Of a stretch of 64,000 nt of DNA, positions 1 to 9,817 are shown piece after piece (the first letter of the stretch is position 1; each line of letters starts with the position of its first letter). The notes beneath the pieces are model-generated. The model was not told the DNA's origin. It saw only the letters and a program-made list of their open reading frames with translations, and searched no databases. Both the position numbers and the translations under genes were made by a program. Source of the DNA: Hyaloscypha bicolor E (Eukaryota; Ascomycota; Leotiomycetes; Helotiales; Hyaloscyphaceae). The stretch lies in contig NW_020194558.1 of assembly GCF_002865645.1 (NCBI RefSeq), positions 2,260,014 to 2,324,013 of the forward strand, given 5' to 3'.

Positions 1-740
1 AAGGCCGACTCATCCGACCCGGCGGACCTGGTGGACGTCCATCCAAGTTGTCAAATGGAAACAGAAACACCACCCCAGTCTCCAACTCCTTTGTGGGCTC
101 TCAACCTCGAGCTACACCTCAATCTACTGCTACTAGAAATACCCCTGCAGTCTCGCGAAATCTTCCCCCGCCTCCTCCCCCAGCTCCTCCTGCCGGTCCA
201 AGGGAGCCACAGTACCGTGTACTCTACGACTTCGCTGGTCAGAGTGAAAATGAAGTCACCCTGAAAAAGGACGAACTCATCACCATTGAACAGAAGGAAG
301 ACAATGGTAGGCTAATACCAACTCCCCGTATAGATTCTATTGCTAACAATGTACTTCTAGGCTGGTGGTTAGCCAAGACCTCTTCTGGCAAGAAAGGTTG
401 GGCTCCTTCTGCGTACCTCAAGGAAGAAGCCCCTCCGCCACCCCCTGCCGTTCCCGCCTTCCGCCCTACCCCTCCTCCCCCACCCCCAGCGAAGAACGGC
501 ACTGTACCAGTCGTTCGTGCCAAACCTCAGCCCCCTGCTCCCCCAGCAAAGCGACCTGCTGCAGGCGGCCGCAAACCAGCTCCCCTCCCAGCCCCTCGCG
601 ATTCAGGTACAAGTATGACGAGTAATGGCGGTACAGATAGTGGTCGCAACACTCCAAGCTTGGCAGGCGGGTTGGCTGAGGCTTTGAGGGCGAGACAAAA
701 TGCTATGCAACGAGGAAGAGACGATGAAGACGATTGGTAG
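1..740 (+). CDS. myoA: Class I myosin, C-terminal part (5' truncated by window edge)
   Basis: This is the tail end of a fungal class I myosin, the actin motor that drives endocytosis and polarised growth at cortical actin patches. The reading frame is open from base 3, so the motor domain and most of the tail lie outside the window. Visible parts in order are a Gly/Pro-rich TH2-like stretch, an SH3 domain (from YRVLYDF to about WAPSAYL), a poly-proline segment, and a C-terminal acidic tail ending in DDEDDW, which in this family binds the Arp2/3 complex. A 54-nt intron (307-360, GTAGGC...TGCTAAC...CTAG) splits the SH3 domain. It is a multiple of three, so the unspliced frame stays open, but only splicing restores the usual NGWWLA SH3 core. 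Coding parts are 3-306 and 361-740. Identity is very secure. Confidence 0.95.
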   Translation, partial: GRLIRPGGPGGRPSKLSNGNRNTTPVSNSFVGSQPRATPQSTATRNTPAVSRNLPPPPPPAPPAGPREPQYRVLYDFAGQSENEVTLKKDELITIEQKEDNGRLIPTPRIDSIANNVLLGWWLAKTSSGKKGWAPSAYLKEEAPPPPPAVPAFRPTPPPPPPAKNGTVPVVRAKPQPPAPPAKRPAAGGRKPAPLPAPRDSGTSMTSNGGTDSGRNTPSLAGGLAEALRARQNAMQRGRDDEDDW

Positions 741-1844
741 ATATGGTGAGGCCTGGACATATTTCTACACACCTAGGGAATGTCCTTGGAAACAGCAATG
801 CTTAGCGAGTTTTCTGGTGGACAAATTTGATATGATGATCAACGATATATAGATGAGCCATACGATTCTATTTCGGGGAGCATGGTATGGATGCGAAGGT
901 TTTACCAGACAAGCGGCTTGTCTGGTAGACAAGAATTTGTTGAGAGTAGCCCCACGAAAGCATTATTCGATAGAGAATGTGTTTCGTTCTTGAGCATCTG
1001 GTGGTTCGCTCTGATTCTTCCTGTTCTGACTCCACTGTACGCCCGCTTCCCAAAACTCGAAAATTCTCTTCTAGCCCCAGTATTCCTGTCCCTTCTCATT
1101 TGATCTTCTTACAATATCTTCGTCTTCCCTCCGCATGGTAGCATGTACCATCCCCTCCCCGTTCCTTCTATCGCTGGCTCTTCATCCTCACCCTCCTCCC
1201 ATCTACCATCTACCATATTACAAGTACAACAATGCATGAACCTGGAAACGATCAAGGTGTGTATAGCTAAGTATAGGAACCAACGGAGTCAAAAAATATC
1301 CACATAAGATAGATGCCGACCTCCTAGCATCTACCGACCGACAGCTATCTTCAGTGCATCGAAGCTCGATGTCTACATTTCAGTTCTAAGTATGGGACCG
1401 ATTCAAGGTCCCGTGAAAGGCCATGTCAGTCACGCGATACCCCACTGATTTCTGCACTCAGCCAACTCGTCCTTTCGTCTTATATACGGAATTCGAATCC
1501 TCACGTCGATCTACTCCCCGCAATGGTGACCGAACGGACACCAGACGAGCTCAAAGCCGGGGGTGAGGTTCCAATGCAGACAGATACTCTTCGCGTTGGC
1601 ACCAAGGAATTCATCAGTCAGGGTTTGAAAGGATCTCGATTCTTGCGAGCAGCTGCTCGGTATCTTACAGATAAAATATCTATGTGCATGAAGTCGTCAA
1701 ACCACCTAGGCCAGAGCCCCCCAGGTCTATCCAGAAAGCCTCCAAGCCAGAAGAAACGCCGAAAGGATATATGCGCCCCTATGTCCACGAACAATTTACA
1801 AATCACATCCCGTCCGATGATCAACCCTCGGCTCCAGTCGGAAA
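741..1844. other. Intergenic, 3' flanks of two convergent genes
   Basis: About 1.1 kb without a supported gene between the myosin stop and the stop of the minus-strand DUF7732-type gene. The forward ATG frame at 1523-1885 has no recognisable domain and runs into the 3' end of the convergent gene. The one notable sequence is a 25-bp palindrome at 903-927. Confidence 0.6.
903..927. repeat. 25-bp perfect palindrome
   Basis: Twelve-base arms (TACCAGACAAGC and its exact complement) flank a single G. It lies about 160 bp downstream of the myosin stop codon. It could form a hairpin in a long 3' UTR or be a transposon relic. No matching second copy was seen in the window. Confidence 0.8.
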
Positions 1845-3133
1845 TTAGGTCAGGAGGACAGTCATTCCCACCAAAGCAATCATAGGCCAGAAACCGCTCG
1901 CCTGGATGATAGTCCTCATTGCGGCAGAGTCGAACGCATCGTCGGTGCCGCCCGCAGCTGTTGTGCCGTTCGGCAAAGTACCGTTTAGGACGATCGTACT
2001 CGAGCCGTTGATATCGGCAACGTTGACTAAGCTGAGGTTCAAGTTTGAATAGGAACCGTCGCCGATCAAGGAGTCGAGGAAAGTGGAATTTCCGTTGTCG
2101 TCACAACCACACTCTTCATACATTGCACAGAGGCATGTGACATTCTTCGTCTCAATGAGGCCCGTGTCCTGACGGATCTCGATGTCGAAATGGAGATCAC
2201 GGGTTGTGGTTGTGGTTGTATTTGTGGTGTTGTGTGCGGTGCGGTTGCGGAAGGTGTATGGCTAATCGTTTGTCAATTACTTCCCAGCGAACTTCGATTA
2301 TGTTACGGATCACTTACATGGCTGTATGGGTAGGCGTATGCACCGTAGAGCCAGATACCTGGGTAGAATGCCAAGGCACCGGCACCGAAGGCCAGAGGAA
2401 CAGCGGCAATGCCTAGAGGTGACCTGGAACCGGATTGGTAAGGAGAAGTTGCTCCACCACCATAATATCGTCCTCCTCCGTAGTTAGGTGTAACGCCAGA
2501 TCCTGTCTTTGTCCGACCTCCCGTATTCGAAGACGAGGAGCCTTTGGGAGATGAACTAGAAGCATGTTTGTTAGACCTTGGAGAGGAAGAACCATGATGA
2601 GAACCATAATGAGATGAGTGGCCTCCACGACGCTCTTCACCGCCTCTACCAAATCTACGAAAGCCACTAAAGAAGCCGCCAAAGCCCAGAGGAGCATGGC
2701 AACTGATGCTCGACATCGAGGAAGAACTTCCTCCTCCCGGTCCCCTCGCTCATGAACAGGTCCCAGAAGAACTAACTTCTCGAGGTGAGGACGACGAAGT
2801 ACTACTTCCAACTCTCGCAAGTTCTTGCGCACTCTGATTGCCACTCGCACCCCCAATCCCCGGAGAGGATGGAACATACCCAGAAGACGAACTTCCACTG
2901 CTACTCGAACCTCCCTTGCCTCCCGACGAGCCCCCCGAACCTCCCTTCCCACCACCACCGCCTCCACCCTTCCGCTTCCACAGTTCCTTCACATCCGCAA
3001 AGAAGTCATCGTCGCGCTCGACGTGATCCCGCGTCGAGACGGACTGAATATCGGTAACGGGTTGTGGATGCGCGAGGACAAGCGTATTAAAAAGTAGCAG
3101 TATCGCTACCCACCATACACTGAAGGATTTCAT
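1845..3133 (-). CDS. Secreted Gly/Ser-rich DUF7732-type protein
   Basis: Predicted three-exon gene of 302 aa: 3133-2880, 2555-2318 and 2261-1845. The start MKSFSVWW opens a clear signal peptide ending near LVLAHPQ. A Lys-rich patch follows, then a long Gly/Ser low-complexity region, a GGRYYGGGATSPY block, a hydrophobic segment (PGIWLYGAYAYPY), a Thr/Asn-rich stretch, the conserved CLCAMYEECGCDDN motif with the NGTLPNGT block, and a hydrophobic C-terminus that could be a membrane or GPI signal. This order matches what I know of the fungal DUF7732 family, whose function is unknown. The 56-nt intron 2262-2317 is clear and phase 0. The larger intron 2556-2879 (324 nt, GTATGT...CTAAC...CTTCTAG) is inferred. 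It keeps phase, but part of it is also open, so a longer middle exon is possible. Probably cell wall or surface. Confidence 0.75.
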
Positions 3134-4298
3134 GATGCCAGAACGTGGTACAAACAATTAGGAAGAAGAATGATTTGACAAATTGACGGTGAGGTGCAGA
3201 GGGCCAAGATATTTGATGTCTCAGACAGCGGATCGTGGCTGGGTTGATAACTTTAAAGGGTGCGCCTCGTTTTGCCTCGCGGGATGCCTGACAGGGATGC
3301 ACATGGAGCAGTCATACTTGAGTACGTAGTAGTTAGTGTTCGGAAGGGTCTTTAAGTAACCGGCGCCTTGGCTTGACAGTAAGCCAGCAAGCCGGCAAGC
3401 GCAGGCCAGCAACTCATGATGAGCGTGTCATGAGACGATTTGATTATCTTATCTTTTCCCCACAGCCTGTCAATCGTTGGGCAGCCGGGCCGTCCGTCTG
3501 GATGGCCGTTTGCAGTGGCGCGCTGTTCGCCCAATTGGCTCGTTTGGATGTGCAGCGTGCTGCGCCCTGCAGCTCGGATTTCCACAACGTCATTTGCATT
3601 TCCGGGGGTGCATTTTTCATTTTTCATTCTTCATTCCAAATGTTCAGTGGCAAGGCACGTTTTCTAGAGCGTCAGAGACCAATCTATGTCCGATTGTACC
3701 GGCTCAATTCCATACAATTTCTTGACTATCCAACAGAGTTGGGAGGCTGTGGGTGGTGGTAGGGCTGAGCAAATAAGATTGCTTTGGAATCCACTTCGCC
3801 CTCAACGGTGTAGATCGATGATGAAATAAGGTGCACGTGATGTGGCAAATGGAATCCAAACTTCATGATAGTCATCCTTCTAGAACACTTCTGGCGTCCT
3901 TCGAGGAGCCTTCTAGACTTGCATTAGAATGAGCTAGAAGCCTGTGAACCATGGTGGACTGATGGGAAGGTCATATCGGTATATTTATTCATTTGGCACG
4001 TGGGGGGTGCTGTCAACCCCATGACGACCTCAATGATTATCAAGAAAAGCTATAGTAAGCTTTCTAGAGCACTTCTGTGGCCATTGAGAACCTTTCTAAA
4101 GTTGCGTAGAATCAGCCAGGATTCTGTCAACCATATTTCACCAATCATAGGCTCGTAGGAGTGCCCAATTCATCAAGACGATAGAGAAGGGGGGGTCTTC
4201 AACCCCACCAAGACTTCAATTGATCTCAAGAAATGGTATAGTATCATTTTGTGTCGTCTATTCGTAACCGTGAAACTTTAATCATCGTCATATACCCC
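3134..4298. other. Intergenic: promoter of the DUF7732-type gene and 3' flank of UAP1
   Basis: About 1.2 kb with no supported gene. The part next to 3133 is the promoter side of the minus-strand secreted-protein gene. The part next to 4299 carries an ancient direct duplication (3878-4245). Confidence 0.6.
3878..4245. repeat. Two diverged direct repeats with a 184-bp period
   Basis: Blocks such as TTCTAGAACACTTCTG (3878) and TTCTAGAGCACTTCTG (4062), and TCAACCCC at about 4014 and 4198, recur in the same order and spacing about 184 bp apart. A block reading TCAAGAAA.GCTATAGTA recurs at about 4039 and 4223. The copies are clearly diverged. Neither has a coding frame. The repeat lies just downstream of the UAP1 stop codon. 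Confidence 0.7.
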
Positions 4299-5896
4299 CT
4301 AGGCAGGCTCCTTCTCGAGCACTGCAGGAGCTGTGATAGTCTTGCCCTTCAGCTTCTCCAGTCCTTCTCCACCCTGTGGCCAAGTTAGCAAACCGGAAGC
4401 AGAGATTAATGGTGACAACTTACGTAGCTGATCAAGGGCGAGACCTCGATACCAGTTTCATCACCCTCGCTGACAACAGTTGCACCAGCAGCCTGCAACC
4501 ATCTCGTGCCCTGCTGCATGATATCTCTCTTACTAGTATCCGGATCATCCTCACCAGTACCCTTCGCATTCTTCAAAGGCGAGAACTCGTCCTCACGCTT
4601 GACCTCCATACAAGCAAACTTCTTCAACTCCAACATGGGGAAGACATCGAACACGAATTGCTCAAGCTTGATCCCATTTGGCTTCTCTGGCTTGACCGTA
4701 GTCCCCTTCTCCGTATCGACATAGGGTATCTTCTTGCGAGCAACGTGGTGTGGAAGTTTGTGAGCCCATTCTGGGATCGACTCCAGGAAACGGAAGGAGT
4801 AGTAGTGATTGACGATGTTTCCAGCTCTGAACTTCAGAACATCAGGTTGCTTAGCATCTTTTGCCTCCGCAGTCTCCTTGTCGATCTCAGAGTACTCCAC
4901 AACATCTGGTCTATGATTCTTCAGCAGAATGAGACCAACTGATTCGGTAGCATTACGCTTTCGAACGACCTTGGTTGCAATATCGACATCCTTGGAGGCG
5001 GAAAAGCCAATGAAGACTGGATCTGCAACCTTGACCAAGCAGTTATCCACACAGTAGGCATGAACGTGCTCGATACCCCGGTTCCGCATATCACCCATAA
5101 CATTGGATGTGACCAAAGCCTGGTAGATACCTCCATTTCCATCCGGAGCCACCGCCACCCTGCCCTTGCTCTCCAACAGAATCTTGCCATCATTCGAGAT
5201 ACAAGGTAAAACACCCTGTTCAAAAATAACCACATTCTCTTTCTCCAACCCAAAGTAATCGTGCTCCTGAAAGTACTTCTCCGTCGGACCTCTCGTCGGG
5301 CCACTGGTCATTACATACCAGGGAACCACGACCTTCTTATCTGCTCCATGTCCCGCCTTCTTGCGCGCCAGTTGCTCGATCTTGCGTATCCGCTCTGCCT
5401 GGATCTGGAACAGGGATTTCGACGACGGCAGACCGATGTCGAAGCAGCCTTTCGGAGCGGAGCTTCCCAGCCTCGTTCCCTGGCCCCCTGCCATGAGCAC
5501 CACGCCCACCTTATTCTCCGCAATCAGATCCAGACCCGACTGATACCACTTCTCAATATCTTCAGGCTTCGAGTCGAGAATGCTGGCTGTGGCAGAGTCT
5601 GGGAGCGGCTCGAGGCCCGATTCTTTGTCAGCATCTTTGGGTTTCGGCGGGTTGAGAGCTCGGTCGGTGATGGTGTTGATGTGGTCTGGGTCGAAGGATG
5701 ATAGTTGTTCGTAGAGGGCAGCTTTCTCTGCTACGCTGAGGGAATCGTAGAACGCGAAGACTTGCTCTTGCTTTGCCCTTGCGTATTTCTCCTTGAGCTC
5801 CTCGAGCTCTGCTGCTGTGGGCTCCTTTGGCGGGGCACTCTCTTCTTTCTCCCCGCCAATGTGCACCTTCTGGAGGACATTCTTGACAGTTTCCAT
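4299..5896 (-). CDS. UAP1: UDP-N-acetylglucosamine pyrophosphorylase
   Basis: Forms UDP-GlcNAc from UTP and GlcNAc-1-phosphate in the cytosol, the last step before chitin, GPI-anchor and N-glycan synthesis. Two exons, 5896-4424 and 4373-4299, with a 50-nt intron (GTAAGT...GCTAAC...CACAG), give 515 aa, close to the family's usual 480-510. Landmarks are an N-terminal helical region ([22 protein letters not shown]), the nucleotide-binding loop [10 protein letters not shown] near residue 132, [13 protein letters not shown], the PDGNGGIY substrate motif, and the C-terminal [16 protein letters not shown], which is completed only by splicing. The start MKx-like [10 protein letters not shown] is the first ATG in frame. 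It is transcribed divergently from the DNA glycosylase gene across a 400-bp shared promoter. Nothing essential is missing. Identity is secure. Confidence 0.95.
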
Positions 5897-6296
5897 GCTG
5901 GGCAGTCAATCTCCGATATGGTATGGTGCAATCCGGACAGCCTTTGAGGAGCTTCGATTGCTTTTGTACCTTGGAAATGCAGGTGGTTCTTTAAATAGCT
6001 CAGGTACCCACCGAAAAAGCAATTTATGTCACTGAAGCTCGTTCGCTACGAAGCGGTACAGCAGGCAGCGAAGCCACCTCCTTTCCTGAATACGGCCTCG
6101 TATAAAGAGGCAGTGGGCCCCCGAATTGCAAGTTCAGGATGCACCTCATGCTTATTATATCTGAGACGTCAAGGCGAATCTGATCTGTCTATTCAGCCTG
6201 TGAGACCCACCGCGTGGCATCGCCGCATCATTGCAGCGGCATTGCCGCCCCCTGCAGCTTCAAATTTTACCCCACAGCTCACTGGATAGCTTCATC

Positions 6297-7241
6297 ATGG
6301 ACCCCACTATGGACGAACAGCTCAAGGAAGAAGACGTAAACAACTCTGATCCGGTCCCAGCAAGTTTCAAAGGCCGATTAAACCTCTCATCTTATAATTT
6401 CTCACCCAAACTCGACCCCACCTCGCAGCATGCACCCCTCCGCAGGAGCCCTCGAATACTTAAGCCAGAACCAGATATTGAACAGCCCCAACCACGGCTT
6501 TCAGATTTGGTCAAATCTGAATCTGAAACTAAGTCATCAACACCAAAACGCAAATCGTCCAGCAACCTGTCAGCCTCGCCCACCCCAAGAAAGAAATCTC
6601 GTTCCCCATCAGGCTACGCCCCTCCCTCCAAATACTCCCACCTCCCCGAGCTCCAAGACGTCCTCGCCCCAAACCTGTTCTGCGTCTTCATCGGTCTGAA
6701 CCCCGGGATAACAACCGCCGCATCGGGACACGCATACGCGCACCCCTCGAACCTCTTCTGGAAACTCCTTTTCTCCTCCGGCCTCACGTCTCGCCGCCTA
6801 CATCCCTCTGAAGACGGCACTTTGCCGGAGAAGTATGGGCTGGGGAACACGAATATCGTCAGCAGGCCGACGAGGAATGGGAGTGAGCTGAGTAAAGGGG
6901 AGATGGATGGCAGCGTGCAGGTTCTGGAAGAGAAGATCGGGAAGTGGAAGCCGGAGGCTGTTTGTGTCGTGGGAAAGAGTATTTGGGAGAGTATATGGCG
7001 GAAGCAGAAGGGAAGGGCGATGAGGAAGGAGGAGTTCCGGTATGGGTGGCAGGAGGACGAAGAGCGGCTGGGGAGGTGTGGAGAGTGGGAGGGCGCGAGG
7101 GTTTTTGTGGCGTGTACGACGAGTGGGCTTGCTGCTACGCTTTCGGTGGCGGAGAAGGAGAGGATTTGGAGGGAGTTGGGGGTTTGGGTTGAGAAGAGGA
7201 GGGAGGAGAGGGGCGGTGTTAAGATTGAAGAGGAAGCGTAG
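6297..7241 (+). CDS. G/T(U) mismatch-specific DNA glycosylase (TDG/MUG family)
   Basis: Single-exon gene of 314 aa for a nuclear base-excision-repair enzyme that removes uracil or thymine mispaired with guanine. The start is the ATG of MDPTMDEQ, whose upstream frame extension has no ATG of its own. The N-terminal ~100 residues are disordered and basic, with a likely nuclear localisation signal (TPKRKSS...PRKKSRSP). The glycosylase core begins at LAPNLFCVFIGLNPG. The GLNPG motif (GINPG in human TDG) holds the catalytic Asn, followed by SGHAYAHPSNLFWKLL. The second active-site loop is ACTTSGLAA, where bacterial Mug has NPSGLSR. The tail is Lys/Glu-rich. Activity on T:G versus U:G pairs cannot be judged from sequence. 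Confidence 0.9.
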   Translation: MDPTMDEQLKEEDVNNSDPVPASFKGRLNLSSYNFSPKLDPTSQHAPLRRSPRILKPEPDIEQPQPRLSDLVKSESETKSSTPKRKSSSNLSASPTPRKKSRSPSGYAPPSKYSHLPELQDVLAPNLFCVFIGLNPGITTAASGHAYAHPSNLFWKLLFSSGLTSRRLHPSEDGTLPEKYGLGNTNIVSRPTRNGSELSKGEMDGSVQVLEEKIGKWKPEAVCVVGKSIWESIWRKQKGRAMRKEEFRYGWQEDEERLGRCGEWEGARVFVACTTSGLAATLSVAEKERIWRELGVWVEKRREERGGVKIEEEA

Positions 7242-7930
7242 ATGTGTGGGTTGATTTCTTAACTTTGTATTTACACTTCTCTCTTTCCCGATTGCCCCTG
7301 TAGTGTTGATCAATGCCGATAAACTTTTAACAGCTTTGTATCTCAATTTCTTTGATGCCCATACTTCCAAACCTCACTCCGCTATCCATTCTACCAATAT
7401 TCGAGGAACAATACCTGAAGAGCACTTGTTCACTTTTTTCTGCCACACGGTTTAGCTGGCCCGTTGCGGGATTCATAAATATGGTGAGATGATTTGGGCT
7501 CTCTAGCAGTTGATGTACGTGTTGGCTGTGGAAGATTCTGCAACAGGAAAAGAATTACGAGGATATCGACGTGAAGATTGACGGGAAGTGCTTTACAAAC
7601 GACCCAAATCGGCTCAATACTTTTGGACACTGCTAACCTTTGCTGTTGCACTTGCCATTGAACGAGGAAAGAACGGCCAAGGAAAGCACCAGCAGCTAGA
7701 CAAGGCAAGGTTCGAGAACATCAATAGGAACACAACTAAACATTTTTGGGAGCGACACCAAATTCAATTCAATGCTCACAATGTCCCGAGAAAATCTATG
7801 CCATTGGACGAGCCTCAGAGAGGCGATGCTATTGCTGAAAGGGTCTCAGAACCGCCGTTTAAACCATTAAGAAACCCCTATGCACCTTAAAAACGAGAAT
7901 GAAAATGCAGTACAAAGTACAAAACACCGT
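7242..7930. other. Intergenic between convergent 3' ends
   Basis: About 690 bp between the stop of the glycosylase gene and the stop of the mS38 gene. Short ATG frames occur on both strands but none shows a domain, codon bias or splice structure that supports a gene. Nothing else recognised. Confidence 0.6.
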
Positions 7931-9102
7931 CTAATTGCGATCCAACTTCCGTCTCAGATTCCGCGTGCGCCTCATAAGCTTCTTGTACTTATGCTTCTTC
8001 ATCTTCAACTTCCGTTGTCGCTTCACGCTGATGGCTAGCATGTCGGTCTCCTCGGGATGGTTTATCCTGTACCGCTGGTTGCGGTTCTGCATGCGCTCGA
8101 GGAATCTGGTGGGTGTTGGGGCTGGGTCTTCGGCGACTAAGGGAGAGCTGTGGGCCATGTATGTGACCTCACCGTTCTCGTCTGTTGACTCCTCGATCGT
8201 CAGGACGGCGGTATAGGTCCTGTGCTGTGGTTCCAAAGACTCAGCAGCTTCTGCTCCTGCTGCAAGCGACTCTGCTGTATCCATCGGCACGGGGGCCGGA
8301 GGTGGGCTGAACGGCTGGTACCGATTCGACAGAACATACATGCCAGCATTTTCTGGAGCATTATCGAGATGTTCTACTTCTGCTTTTCGGTATGACTCAG
8401 CAGTTATGGCAGCTCGAACATTATCCATCTCCTCGTTCCATTGCTCTTGTCGAGGACCAAGCTTGATGTTATCCAGCTTCCCTGTCACAGCATCGATGTT
8501 CTTCAGCGTGTTCGATAAGGTGGTAATGACTTCTGAGGATTTCGCGTTGGCTTTCGTTCGTGGTGTGAATATTGCAGCAAAGGCATCGTCGGTGACTGTT
8601 TTGGGGAAGCTGTTGGTGGTGGAAATCGGTCGGTAGAGAGAGAAGAAGGCAGAGGCGCTGATTTCTGTGAAAAGAATTTTGTTAGCCCAGAATAACGGCT
8701 ATAGCGAAGCTACTTACGCATCGGATTTATGTGCTGTGTACTGGGCACACTAGGCAGATGGAGCATCGACTCATCTCTGCCTTTCACTGTAGAGCTTGCA
8801 ACATCCTTCGCCTTCTTCGTACTGGGCTGCGATTTCTGCTCTCCTTCTAACGCTGGTTTTGATGTCTTTGTCTTTTTAACTGCTCTCGCCTTTGCAGGTG
8901 CTGCAGGCACAGTCTGCCCCTCAGTTACCCCTTTCGAGCCATCAGCAGGACTGGAAGGTTTCGACGAGGAGAATCGTCTCTGGTGGCAGCGGTATGACAG
9001 CGCTTGGCTTGCAATTGCTCGGGGAGTCGCGCCTGACAGGGAGGATACAATCGTTGTTTGAGGGGCAGATGAGGCTGCCCTCCGGACTGTAGTCGAGAAC
9101 AT
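7931..9102 (-). CDS. Mitochondrial small-subunit ribosomal protein mS38 (Cox24/AURKAIP1 family)
   Basis: Two exons, 9102-8718 and 8664-7931, separated by a 53-nt intron (GTAAGT...GGCTAAC...CACAG), give 372 aa. The C-terminus LAISVKRQRKLKMKKHKYKKL..RTRNLRRKLDR is the diagnostic Cox24/mS38 domain, a very basic helix that threads into the mitochondrial small ribosomal subunit. Yeast Cox24 is needed for translation of COX1 and other mitochondrial mRNAs. The chosen start, MFSTTVRRAASS, opens an Arg/Ser-rich mitochondrial targeting sequence. The middle is low-complexity and poorly conserved, as in other filamentous fungi. The protein is much longer than yeast Cox24 because of that linker. Very likely correct, since the C-terminal domain is unmistakable. 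Confidence 0.9.
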
Positions 9103-9817
9103 CTCTCGTCCGCGGCATTTACAGGTAAAGGATCGTAGGTGGGGGAGTGAGGTTGTTGAGAGGGTTCCCGTTCTCGCGAGTGGAGCATAATCGAGGCAAA
9201 TCCCGCACCGCCACAATGATTTTGCACGTGACCACAGTCCCGGACGCGATGTCTTGACAGCACAAATAGTCTGTTCACTTGGGGCATTAGGATTTCAAAC
9301 CGAGATTCAATAGTCAACACTGGACTTGGATCGTTGAGGTTGAACAAAAGTTCGCTGTACCGTACTGCAAAAGAACATTAGGGTTCAAGACTACTTACTA
9401 GTAAACCAGTCGGTCACCTATGACCTGGAAGAGGACGCCGAAATTCAAGATTTGATAAATGCTTCAATATACTGTCCTTAAAAAGACATTAAATCTTACT
9501 ATCACTCGTTGTACAATCATGAAGGAGCATTGTCATTGAAGACCCGATTCACAACACTGGTACCGGAAGGGAGTGTTTTTTTTTTGTTTTTTTTGCTTTT
9601 ATTTTTCCATCATTACTGTACAAGAATCCATTAACATGTCATAGAGGTATCTATAGAGACCTTATTGTCCTTACTCGCTTCCATTATCGTATCTCCATTG
9701 CCATAAGAAGTATATAGAAACCCCACTGTCTCTACTCACTTCCATTGTCATATTCCACCACAGGCCGTTACGTCGAACATTAATTGTACACAATAGGTAG
9801 AAGCCATCCACGAAGTC

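Noticed and set aside
1523..1885. 120-codon forward frame near the 3' end of the DUF7732-type gene
   Set aside because: Overlaps the convergent gene's last exon and has no recognisable feature.
6798..7370. 190-codon minus-strand frame opposite the DNA glycosylase gene
   Set aside because: It is the antisense shadow of a GC-biased coding exon, rich in Leu/Pro/Arg with no domain; the forward glycosylase explains the conservation.
7588..7890. 100-codon forward frame between the glycosylase and mS38 genes
   Set aside because: No domain, in a 3'-3' spacer, composition unlike neighbouring genes.
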